Below, piece after piece: positions 1-6,867 of a stretch of 7,855 nucleotides of DNA. The position numbers and the translations under genes are program-made. The stretch is from Eubacteriaceae bacterium UBA7485 (lineage in GTDB: Bacteria > Bacillota > Clostridia > Eubacteriales > Eubacteriaceae), in NCBI GenBank assembly GCA_002478485.1, contig DLOL01000098.1, positions 1,153 through 9,007 on the forward strand. Reading direction: 5' to 3'. Position 1 is the stretch's first letter, and every line of letters starts with the position of its first letter. Under the pieces are notes generated by a model. That model was not told where the DNA came from and did not search any database. It worked only from the letters and a program-made list of their open reading frames with translations.

Positions 1-386
1 AAGGTCAGCGGAATGATGGAAGCCGGAGAGAGCGTGACCTCCACACCGAAATCCTGGGCTTTGTCCTGATTGAGCATGAAGACGGGCAGTTCCTCTCTTC
101 CCGATCTTCTGTTGATTTCTTCCAGAAGACCCATGTCGCAGGACTTTTCCATTGATACATCTTCATCAAGCCCGGTGAGATTTCCTTTCAACGTCATTTC
201 ATAGTCAACCGAGACCACATCGCTGAAGACATTGCCTTCTTTTGAGACGATGACGATCACTTCCGGTTTGGTTTTTGCGATATCAAGCGCGATGTCTTTC
301 ATCGCGCGGATCGTTTTTTCGTTCTGATCTTCTTCCTTGATAAACTCAGGAAGATAAGGGAGAACGCCGACGCCTTTAAGCTGCAT
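1..386 (-). CDS. LigB-like protein (class III extradiol dioxygenase superfamily, AmmeMemoRadiSam protein B type), partial, metal ligands apparently lost
   Basis: The first 128 residues are visible; the 3' end lies outside the window. The ATG at 386-384 is preceded by AAAGGGGTG, a good ribosome binding site about five bases away. The order of segments fits the LigB-like proteins linked to AMMECR1: an N-terminal strand (GVGVLPYLPEF, residues 5-15), a helix with EKTIRAMKDIA (23-33), KPEVIVIVS (40-48), a FSD segment (54-56), LKGNL (66-70), and LSPASIIPL (119-127). In active relatives these places carry a PHPP-like motif, a SPH motif and LDHGxLVPL. Here they read PYLP (Y11), SKE (E50) and LSP (P121), and no histidine occurs in the visible part. 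The family comparison is from memory, not an alignment. The gene may encode a non-catalytic binding protein, or a degenerate N-terminal domain of a fusion with an AMMECR1 domain beyond the edge. The reading frame itself is intact. It is divergent from the PLC-family gene. Confidence 0.72.
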   Translation of the reverse strand, partial: MQLKGVGVLPYLPEFIKEEDQNEKTIRAMKDIALDIAKTKPEVIVIVSKEGNVFSDVVSVDYEMTLKGNLTGLDEDVSMEKSCDMGLLEEINRRSGREELPVFMLNQDKAQDFGVEVTLSPASIIPLT

Positions 387-453
387 AGCTACACCCCTTT
401 TTTGTTTTCTTATGTTTAAAATCCAATATTCAAGTTATACCCTTTACTATATT

Positions 454-511
454 CACTTCATAAAAAGAAGTGGCGCGGTTCGTTTCCGCGACTGACTTTT
501 CCAACAAGTCA
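454..511 (+). repeat. Three consecutive hairpins in the leader of the PLC-family gene
   Basis: Three inverted repeats follow one another with one to two bases between them. CACTTC 454-459 pairs with GAAGTG 467-472. CGCGG 474-478 pairs with CCGCG 486-490. TGACTT 493-498 pairs with AAGTCA 506-511. Each has a seven-base loop. They lie just upstream of the AGGAG at 521-525. They may form a structured leader, or may simply be chance short repeats; there is no family match. Confidence 0.35.
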
Positions 512-520
512 ACCAACGAC

Positions 521-525
521 AGGAG
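521..525 (+). promoter_or_regulatory. Ribosome binding site of the PLC-family gene
   Basis: AGGAG lies five bases before the ATG at 531 and fixes that start; no other in-frame start nearby has a comparable site. Confidence 0.8.
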
Positions 526-530
526 AAAAT

Positions 531-1550
531 ATGTCTGATTTACTGAATCATTATTATTTTGGACGTGACGTTCTGGATGTACTTCCGAACGAATGCTACA
601 TCAAAACGATTAGCTTAAAACATTTTGACGCCTTTCGCTTCGGGACACAAGGACCGGATTTCCTTTATTACTGTATTCTTTCGGCGGGAGGAAGCCAGGC
701 GAGAAAACTTGCGAAGTATATTCACACCACAAATTCGGCTCGTTTCTTCTATGATTCTCTCATCTATGTAGAGGACCTGTATCAAGAACAGAAGATTGAC
801 GATGCTGAAATCGTCTATGCCTACATCGCGGGATTTACCACACACTATGTGCTTGATGTCGCCACCCACCCTCTGATCTTTAACCGAACCGGAAGAAACA
901 CAGGAAAAAAAGGAGAACGGATTTACAGCTACTATCACAAGGCCTATGAAGTGCTGCTTGACACCGCGATGATGAACTACCATTCGATGAAAGCGCATGA
1001 AATTCTTCCTCAAAAGGTTTTCTCTCTGACCGAAAAAGCCACCCGCGTGCTTGCCGATTTCTATGAATACATTTCAAAGAAAGTCTATGACTGTCCGATT
1101 TCCAAAAGGACCTTCCGGGATGCTGTTTTCCAGTCGAGAAAGATCAACTCGTGGACCATGGACCGAAAGGGCGCTAAGCGCAGACTCATCTGGCCGATGG
1201 AAAAAGCCATTCACGAAGAACTGGTCATCACCCGGATGCTCATTCCTGAATCCACAGCTTTCAAGAAAGTTTTAAATCTCAACCACGAACTTTGGAGAGA
1301 TCCGATCACCGGAGAAGAACATCACGAAAGTTATCCACAGATTTTCTACCGGGCGGTGGATGATTGTGCAAAACTTCTTAAAAAAGTCGATGAAATCGTC
1401 ATAAAAAACAACTTTACATATTCGGATATTTTGGCTTTATACAAAAATCTCTCGTATCTCTCTGGACATGACTGTAATAAAAGTCAGAATTTTGTTTATT
1501 TTGATTATTTCTTCAATCATCCACAAGATGTCCACAATTACTGTGCATAA
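531..1550 (+). CDS. Zinc-dependent phospholipase C family protein
   Basis: This 339-residue protein has the hallmarks of the zinc-dependent phospholipase C / S1-P1-like helical family (Pfam Zn_dep_PLPC). It has an N-terminal NHYYFG motif (H7), GPDFLYY (D43 at 41-47), H65, the core HYVLDVATHP (H105, D109, H113) and HKAYE (H136, E140). The HxxxD and HxxxE pairs match the zinc ligands of clostridial alpha-toxin-type enzymes, so a metal site is likely retained. Unlike secreted phospholipases there is no signal peptide and no mature N-terminal tryptophan, so the protein is probably cytosolic and its substrate is unknown. The residues after about 150 are less conserved and rich in charged residues. 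The last codons lie inside a cluster of DnaA-box-like sites, and the TAA stop forms part of one such site. The gene converges with eno and has no clear terminator of its own. Function beyond the family name is inference. Confidence 0.82.
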   Translation: MSDLLNHYYFGRDVLDVLPNECYIKTISLKHFDAFRFGTQGPDFLYYCILSAGGSQARKLAKYIHTTNSARFFYDSLIYVEDLYQEQKIDDAEIVYAYIAGFTTHYVLDVATHPLIFNRTGRNTGKKGERIYSYYHKAYEVLLDTAMMNYHSMKAHEILPQKVFSLTEKATRVLADFYEYISKKVYDCPISKRTFRDAVFQSRKINSWTMDRKGAKRRLIWPMEKAIHEELVITRMLIPESTAFKKVLNLNHELWRDPITGEEHHESYPQIFYRAVDDCAKLLKKVDEIVIKNNFTYSDILALYKNLSYLSGHDCNKSQNFVYFDYFFNHPQDVHNYCA

Positions 1551-1556
1551 GTGGAT

Positions 1557-1599
1557 TCATTCACACGTTATCCCCAAGTTATCCCCAGTTTTATTCACA
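1557..1599 (+). repeat. Four direct repeats at 11-12 base spacing (DnaA-box-like)
   Basis: Sites starting at 1557, 1568, 1579 and 1591 share the same orientation with steps of 11, 11 and 12 bases, close to one helical turn. The middle two form an exact tandem GTTATCCCCA at 1567-1576 and 1578-1587. Such phasing would place bound proteins on one face of the helix. Confidence 0.6.
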
Positions 1600-1621
1600 A
1601 TTTGTTTTTAATTGTGGATAA
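1591..1621. repeat. Inverted repeat built from two opposed DnaA-box-like sites
   Basis: TTATTCACAATT at 1591-1602 pairs with AATTGTGGATAA at 1610-1621, with 11 of 12 positions complementary and the last a possible G-T pair, around a seven-base T-rich spacer. Each arm contains one DnaA-box match. There is no U-tract after it, so it is not a good terminator for the PLC-family gene. Confidence 0.6.
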
Positions 1622-1645
1622 GTGTAAACAGAATGACAAAATTGT

Positions 1646-1675
1646 AAAAAAAACGCTCCGATGTTATCGGAGCGT
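1646..1675 (-). terminator. Intrinsic terminator of eno
   Basis: ACGCTCCGAT at 1653-1662 and ATCGGAGCGT at 1666-1675 form a perfect ten-base stem with a three-base loop. On the minus strand the stem runs into a U-tract from A1646-A1653, as expected for a rho-independent terminator 18 bases after the eno stop codon. The plus-strand side has only CTTTC after the stem, so it would terminate the convergent PLC-family transcript weakly at best. A smaller inverted repeat, ATGGGT/ACCCAT at 1681-1694, sits between it and the eno stop. Confidence 0.9.
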
Positions 1676-1693
1676 CTTTCATGGGTAGACCCA

Positions 1694-2992
<1,299 letters not shown>

Positions 2993-3010
2993 TCATCCTC
3001 CTAGATTTTC

Positions 3011-3038
3011 CTTATATCTTAACTTTTTAAAGGGTTAA
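3011..3038 (-). promoter_or_regulatory. Candidate eno promoter
   Basis: On the minus strand TTAACC (3038-3033) and TATAAG (3016-3011) are separated by 16 bases and could serve as -35 and -10. The match to TTGACA/TATAAT is moderate. The AGGAGG and ATG of eno follow directly. Confidence 0.45.
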
Positions 3039-3039
3039 G
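3018..3039. repeat. 22-base imperfect palindrome over the eno promoter
   Basis: CTTAACTTTTT (3018-3028) is followed directly by AAAGGGTTAAG (3029-3039); 9 of 11 base pairs are symmetric, with six perfect at each end. It covers the -35 and spacer of the candidate promoter, where a repressor or activator would bind. It has no U-tract, so it is not a terminator. Confidence 0.45.
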
Positions 3040-3045
3040 CGTGCT

Positions 3046-3240
3046 TTACCGTTCTTCCGGTTCAATGGCCGGAAGACCTTCTTCATCGCGCAGTACGGTC
3101 AGTCCCCCGTGACCGGGGCCGTAGACGTACAGATACACGACGCCGGTTTCGGTGTCTTCAAATGTCTTGATGCCCGTGCCGTCCTTCTCAAGCTGCGCAT
3201 AGCGCTCCCTGAAGCGGCGCTTGCTCTTTTTTTGTTTCAT
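3046..3240 (-). CDS. DUF6440 family protein
   Basis: A 64-residue, highly charged protein. After a very basic N-terminus (KQKKSKRRFRER) it carries ETGVVYLYVYGPGHGGLTVLRDEEGLP (31-57), which resembles the DUF6440 pattern: an ETGV-YL strand, a GGLT turn and L-D-(E/D)-G-P. The family is common in Firmicutes and has no known function that I can state. The ATG has GAGG eight bases upstream, and a promoter with an extended -10 sits about 20 bases further. The gene is 56 bases upstream of eno in the same direction, with no terminator between, and 102 bases downstream of the helicase gene. The family call is from memory of the pattern; the frame is well supported by start, ribosome binding site and promoter. 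Confidence 0.75.
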   Translation of the reverse strand: MKQKKSKRRFRERYAQLEKDGTGIKTFEDTETGVVYLYVYGPGHGGLTVLRDEEGLPAIEPEER

Positions 3241-3267
3241 AGAAAACCTCGAAATCTTTCTTTGCTT

Positions 3268-3276
3268 ATTATATCA
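3268..3276 (-). promoter_or_regulatory. Extended -10 promoter of the DUF6440 gene
   Basis: On the minus strand TGA is followed directly by TATAAT (3273-3268), a perfect extended -10 (TGnTATAAT). No good -35 is seen, which is normal for this promoter class. The expected start site near 3261 gives a leader of about 20 bases. This promoter may also feed eno. Confidence 0.65.
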
Positions 3277-3342
3277 TCTTAAAACTGCTATATCCCTTAA
3301 AACTTAACGGAAGGGGCATTTTCAAGCGGGAATTTTTCAATT

Positions 3343-5229
3343 TCATTTTCCCAGATAGGCTTTGATGAATCGGGAGTCCTCCTTCCCCCTGGGCTGTCTT
3401 GTTTTTGACCCCACGGATAAAAATACAAGATCGGATTTGGCGCGGGTCACCCCCACATAGAAAAGCCGCACCTCCTCAAGATAGAGCCTCTTCTCATCCG
3501 GGTCCTCACCCGGCTCAAGCGCGGGAAGCACCTCTTCATAGCAGTCAAGCATGATCACTTTATCAAACTCAAGACCTTTTGAAGAATGGATGGTGGTGAA
3601 GAGAGGACCTGCGCCTTCTTTTTCCCCGCCTTCCTTCACGATCTCTTTGAGTGTATCCAGACGGGAGAAAAAACTCTCAAGATTCTTCTCCCTTCCCGCA
3701 AGACTTCTTAAGATATTGATCTTTTGCATCACCGCCGTCCTGCTCAGCCCGTTCTCCATCCGGTACTCCAGATAATCCATGTATCCGATCTCGTAGAGAA
3801 TCTGATCAACGGCTTCCTTCGCGCCCAGCCCCTGGAGGCGGTCGAATGCGTCTTTCATGTTTTTGATATCCGCTTCAAGCCACTCCGGAAGAGAGAGCGA
3901 GAGAAACGCGTTTAGCACATGCCCTTTCGTTCGCGCGAGGCGGTTGAGATTGTCTCTCGAGATCCGCGCGGAAGTCTTAAAGCAAATCTCCTGAAACGCG
4001 TCAAAGTCTTCCGGATCTTTTGAAAACCGCAGAAAGGCGTGAAGGTCCTTGATGATGAAGTTTGAGAAGAAGAGCGGATTGTGCTCCTTGACCCGGTAGG
4101 GCATGCCCTCCCGTTCAAAAAGATCGATCAACGGAAGGACGGATTCATTGTTGCGGTAGAGAACCGCAAGCTCGCCGCTCTCGCGCCGAGCCGCCTCCAG
4201 GATGTAGCGGTAAGCTTCTTCCTGGTCTTTCACATATTCCTGCACAGGTCTGAGCCCCTGCTCCCTGAAGCTTTTGATGTGCTTTTCATACCGCCCTTCG
4301 TTGAGCCGGATGAACTGGTCCGCGCGCCGGACAAGTTCGCCGGTGGAGCGGAAGTTGGTCTCCATGAGAAGCACTTCCCCGCCGGGATAATCTTCCTTAA
4401 ACGATAAAAGTCCTTCCGGATAGGCGCCCCTGAACCCGTAGATGCTTTGGTCTTCATCCCCCACCATGAACAGGCTCTCGCAGCCCTTGGCGAGGAGCTT
4501 GATGATCTCAAACTGGATCTTTGATGTGTCCTGCGCCTCGTCCACGTGAATGTGGCGGTACTGCTTTCTGTACCGCTCAAGAAGCGGAGGGAACTTTTTC
4601 AGGAGCCTGAGCGCATAGATGAGCAGGTCGTCAAAATCCATCACGCGCTTTTTCTTCTTGACGGCTTCGTATTTTCTGAAAAACTTTTTAAAGTCAATCG
4701 CCTCGCACTCGATCTTCGCGATCTCCTCTTCCGGGAGAGCGAGATTCTTCGCGTAGGTGAGAAGCGCGAGAATCTCCGCCAGATCCGTCTCGCTTGGCCT
4801 CTGCCCCTTCATCTCCTTATAGACATCCGACACGAGTGCCTGGTTGTTGGGGAGCACCTCAAAAGCGGGCTTTCCAAGCATGCGCTCGCAGTTTTTAATG
4901 ACGGAAAGGGCGAAAGAGTGGATGGTCGAAAAGCGCGGCCGCCTCCCGTCATCCCCGTACACCTCGAGATAGCGCTCCAGGAGATCGTTTGCGCTCGCCC
5001 TTGAGAAGGTCATGGTCAGGATGTTTGAAGGGTCCACATCCATCTCCTTGATCAGGTAGGCGGTCCTTGCGATGATGACGGTGGTCTTTCCGCTTCCGGG
5101 AACGGCGAGAAGCAGCGTCTCCCCGCTGGTCCTGCGAACCGCATCCTTCTGCTGAGTGTTGAGTCTTAAATTGTAGCGTTTGATGAAAGCCTCTAGACTT
5201 TTCTTTCCCGCGCGTTTAGTCTGTGCCAT
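3343..5229 (-). CDS. UvrD/PcrA-like ATP-dependent DNA helicase (superfamily 1A)
   Basis: ATP-driven 3'-5' DNA translocase of the UvrD/Rep/PcrA group, by motif content. Q motif LNTQQKDAV (23-31), Walker A AVPGSGKTT (42-50), motif Ia TMTFSRASA (72-80), Ib STIHSF (101-106), Walker B HVDEAQD (228-234), motif III VGDEDQSIYGFRGA (256-269), motif IV NFRST (292-296), motif V TTIHSSKGLEFDKV (545-558) and motif VI VRLFYVGVTRAK (587-598) with R588. All catalytic motifs are intact. At 628 residues it is about 100 shorter than typical PcrA or UvrD (about 720-750). It ends soon after motif VI, so it lacks the C-terminal extension that in PcrA binds RNA polymerase, and its 2B insertion seems small. It is thus probably not the main PcrA. 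ATG 5229 has GAGGA upstream and a -10 box close by. The gene has clear GC-rich codon use. It does not look like RecB or AddA (no nuclease domain). Confidence 0.9.
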   Translation of the reverse strand: MAQTKRAGKKSLEAFIKRYNLRLNTQQKDAVRRTSGETLLLAVPGSGKTTVIIARTAYLIKEMDVDPSNILTMTFSRASANDLLERYLEVYGDDGRRPRFSTIHSFALSVIKNCERMLGKPAFEVLPNNQALVSDVYKEMKGQRPSETDLAEILALLTYAKNLALPEEEIAKIECEAIDFKKFFRKYEAVKKKKRVMDFDDLLIYALRLLKKFPPLLERYRKQYRHIHVDEAQDTSKIQFEIIKLLAKGCESLFMVGDEDQSIYGFRGAYPEGLLSFKEDYPGGEVLLMETNFRSTGELVRRADQFIRLNEGRYEKHIKSFREQGLRPVQEYVKDQEEAYRYILEAARRESGELAVLYRNNESVLPLIDLFEREGMPYRVKEHNPLFFSNFIIKDLHAFLRFSKDPEDFDAFQEICFKTSARISRDNLNRLARTKGHVLNAFLSLSLPEWLEADIKNMKDAFDRLQGLGAKEAVDQILYEIGYMDYLEYRMENGLSRTAVMQKINILRSLAGREKNLESFFSRLDTLKEIVKEGGEKEGAGPLFTTIHSSKGLEFDKVIMLDCYEEVLPALEPGEDPDEKRLYLEEVRLFYVGVTRAKSDLVFLSVGSKTRQPRGKEDSRFIKAYLGK

Positions 5230-5253
5230 CTTCTCTTCCTCGTTTCTGACCCT

Positions 5254-5259
5254 ATTATA
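5254..5259 (-). promoter_or_regulatory. -10 box of the helicase promoter
   Basis: TATAAT on the minus strand (5259-5254), 24 bases before the start codon, gives a leader of about 18 bases. The -35 position is not a clear TTGACA. The upstream region is purine-rich on this strand. Confidence 0.5.
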
Positions 5260-5465
5260 AGGATTTTCAGAGAAGATTCCCTCCGCTCTTTCTTTTTCTT
5301 GCCCTGTTTTGGTTTTTCTTTTCTCTTTCCGTCATGTATGATAAGAAGACACTTGTTCTTTTATTTCTCGCTTCGTTTGTTTCTCAAAACCTTTGATTAA
5401 AAGAATAAAACCTAAATGAACCTTTCAATCAAGTCCCTCTCTTCGGGTCTTCTAGAAAGATAACC
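5260..5465. other. Divergent intergenic region with a pyrimidine-rich tract
   Basis: About 200 bases between the helicase and the lipoprotein gene. The plus strand from about 5278 to 5333 is mostly C and T with few purines. The rest is AT-rich, including TTGATT at 5393-5398. I see no convincing -35/-10 pair for the lipoprotein gene. Its ribosome binding site is weak: AGAAAG at 5455-5460. Confidence 0.5.
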
Positions 5466-6533
5466 ATGAACCACCTCAAAAAATTTTTTGCCCTCCTGAT
5501 GATACTCCTGCTGGTGCTCCCGCTTGTCGGGTGCGGAGCCGGTGAGAAAGCCGGATTCGTTCCGGGAAACCTCTCAAACGGAGGACTCGTCTGCAGCTTT
5601 GGCAAGAAAACCTTCCTCATCACGGGAAAGCCGTCAGGCACTCAAAAGCTTCAGTATATTGAAGAAGGTAAGTTAAAGGAAGCCTACCTCCCCCCGAACG
5701 GCACATCCCTCTCAGGTCTTCAGATCTCAGAGAACCTTCTTTATTTCATGGTCCGGGAAAATGAAGGATCCAGCACGGCAAGTCGGATCCCTACTGCCAA
5801 AATCATGTGCCTTGACCCTGAGACCTTAAAAGTCACAGAGGTCTTCGAAGAACAGGGTCTTGAGCTTTTCTGCTTTTCTAAGGATGATCTTTACACGGTC
5901 ATCCGGCAGGGCCGGTACAGCTCCTACAAACTGGTTTGGATCGATCCCGACAGCGCCAACTACAGAACCCTTGCGGCCGACTTGAACATCGATCTCCGCG
6001 GCGGGCTGGTCCCGCTCGGAGAACGCCTGATCATGAGCCGCTATGAAGGATTTTTCATGTATAACCTCAAGACCCAGTCTCTTGATTCCCCGATCGAGAT
6101 CAAGGGGGGTCGTCCGTTCTACGCGGGCGGAGACGCGTCCACGCTTCTCTACGAGAACCGTCCGAACCTCCACGGCTCGGCCCTCTACCGCTATTCATTT
6201 GAAACAGGTGAGAACACCTGCCTGACAGAAGGCTTGATCAGCGTGATGAACTCGGATGCGAAGACGATCTACTACTGCGCGAAGACCCCGAACCGCGACG
6301 GCACTTCTTACACCTTCTACGCAATGGATGTGGCAAGCGCGGAGACGGAGGCCCTGTTCGACCTCCCGGATAAAAAGCAGTGCCAAAACATCAACATCGC
6401 AGGCGGAAGAGTCTACATCACGTACATGCCGGATCAAAGCTATGACGCAAATGCCCCCCTTAAAGAATGGTATGTCTACGAAATCGAAACCGGCCTTCAC
6501 GGAAATCTTGATGATCTCTTTGAAGAGGCGTGA
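5466..6533 (+). CDS. Lipoprotein with a probable beta-propeller domain
   Basis: A 355-residue exported protein. The N-terminus has KK at 5-6, a hydrophobic stretch (7-19) and a lipobox L20-V21-G22-C23, so the mature protein should be anchored to the membrane through C23. The body holds six similar segments of the type aromatic/hydrophobic-x-x-hydrophobic-(D/E/N)-x-x-(T/S)-x: KIMCLDPETLKV (112-123), KLVWIDPDSANYRT (155-168), GFFMYNLKTQSL (195-206), ALYRYSFETGE (239-249), TFYAMDVASAETEAL (283-297) and WYVYEIETG (335-343). Spacing of about 40-45 residues suggests a propeller of six or so blades, of the kind in DUF5050/TolB-like proteins; such domains bind ligands or partner proteins. No enzyme motif is visible. 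The ATG start is chosen for its signal peptide; the ribosome binding site is weak. A strong terminator follows 17 bases after the stop. The substrate is unknown. Confidence 0.8.
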   Translation: MNHLKKFFALLMILLLVLPLVGCGAGEKAGFVPGNLSNGGLVCSFGKKTFLITGKPSGTQKLQYIEEGKLKEAYLPPNGTSLSGLQISENLLYFMVRENEGSSTASRIPTAKIMCLDPETLKVTEVFEEQGLELFCFSKDDLYTVIRQGRYSSYKLVWIDPDSANYRTLAADLNIDLRGGLVPLGERLIMSRYEGFFMYNLKTQSLDSPIEIKGGRPFYAGGDASTLLYENRPNLHGSALYRYSFETGENTCLTEGLISVMNSDAKTIYYCAKTPNRDGTSYTFYAMDVASAETEALFDLPDKKQCQNINIAGGRVYITYMPDQSYDANAPLKEWYVYEIETGLHGNLDDLFEEA

Positions 6534-6550
6534 GAACGCCTGCAAAAGTT

Positions 6551-6590
6551 AAAGCGGCTCCCTGGTGATATCACCAGGAAGCCGCTTTTT
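6551..6590 (+). terminator. Strong intrinsic terminator after the lipoprotein gene
   Basis: A 38-base near-perfect palindrome (6551-6588, one C-A mismatch at 6560/6579) is centred on GGTGATATCACC and ends in TTTTT at 6586-6590. Its AAAGCGGCT arm pairs with AGCCGCTTT. The plus strand has the better U-tract, fitting the lipoprotein gene; the minus side carries only AACTTTTG, so termination of minus transcripts is possible but weaker. Confidence 0.93.
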
Positions 6591-6827
6591 CATGACGGCG
6601 CGCTTTAGATGATCCGAACCGTCTCAAAACGCGGCAGCGTTCGATCCCGGCCATCAAGAATCCGGACAGACCGGACTGAAATCCTTCGCCTTTTTCAGGA
6701 AGCGAGTCTGAAAACCTCAATGTAAGCTGACTTCTCGAACAACCTGTCAATCAGAAAGATAAGGATCTGCGAGGCGCTCGGCTTCAGGAGAGAGGCTTCA
6801 TCTGTCAAAAGACAAAGAGAAAGCCGG

Positions 6828-6867
6828 CGGGAAATCCCGGTCCGAAACACAGGATCCGGAACCGGGA
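6828..6867. repeat. Overlapping, mutually exclusive hairpins
   Basis: CGGG 6828-6831 can pair with CCCG 6836-6839 around AAAT. Alternatively TCCCGGT 6835-6841 pairs with ACCGGGA 6861-6867, extended inward by CCG 6842-6844 with CGG 6857-6859 past a bulged A. The two share the CCCG segment, so only one can form at a time. Confidence 0.4.

Larger units (their letters stand above)
387..530. other. Divergent intergenic region
   Basis: This gap separates two divergently transcribed genes. The left half is AT-rich and contains -10-like hexamers on both strands: TACTAT near 446-451 on plus, and TATAAC near 435-440 on minus. No -35 box with proper spacing is convincing, so I do not call a promoter. 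The right half holds three short hairpins (listed separately) before the ribosome binding site of the PLC-family gene. Confidence 0.5.
1331..1621. promoter_or_regulatory. Cluster of DnaA-box-like 9-mers
   Basis: The consensus DnaA box is TTATCCACA, loosely TTWTNCACA. Sites that fit: TTATCCACA 1331-1339 (plus), TTTTGCACA 1365-1373 (minus), TTATGCACA 1542-1550 (minus), TTATTCACA 1591-1599 (plus) and TTATCCACA 1613-1621 (minus). One-mismatch sites on plus: TCATCCACA 1517-1525, TCATTCACA 1557-1565, TTATCCCCA 1568-1576 and TTATCCCCA 1579-1587. Seven of the nine fall within 105 bases (1517-1621). An AT-rich stretch lies on the left, about 1380-1515. Such clusters occur at oriC, at DnaA-titration or reservoir loci such as E. 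coli datA and the B. subtilis DnaA-box clusters, and at DnaA-regulated promoters. No dnaA or dnaN gene is visible here. The sites are seen directly; binding by DnaA is inference. Confidence 0.62.

Noticed and set aside
430..503. Possible tRNA, suggested by the T-arm-like hairpin and a CCA at 501-503
   Set aside because: No D arm or matching 5' acceptor strand, only one or two bases where the variable loop should be, and T instead of the conserved A in the T loop.
615..1013. Antisense open frames within the PLC-family gene, and similar ones within eno, the helicase, the lipoprotein and the permease genes
   Set aside because: They overlap well-supported genes fully, lack ribosome binding sites and family features, and are explained by codon bias.
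1331..1621. Calling this region oriC outright
   Set aside because: Box density is suggestive, but no dnaA, dnaN or other origin-linked gene is visible and skew cannot be judged from this window, so only a DnaA-box cluster is claimed.
1591..1621. Inverted repeat as the terminator of the PLC-family gene
   Set aside because: The stem is AT-rich and is followed by GTGTAAACAG rather than a U-tract; its arms are better explained as two opposed DnaA-box-like sites.
5334..5396. Short plus-strand open frame (20 codons, hydrophobic middle) upstream of the lipoprotein gene, a possible leader peptide
   Set aside because: It has no Shine-Dalgarno sequence and lies after a pyrimidine tract; nothing supports translation.
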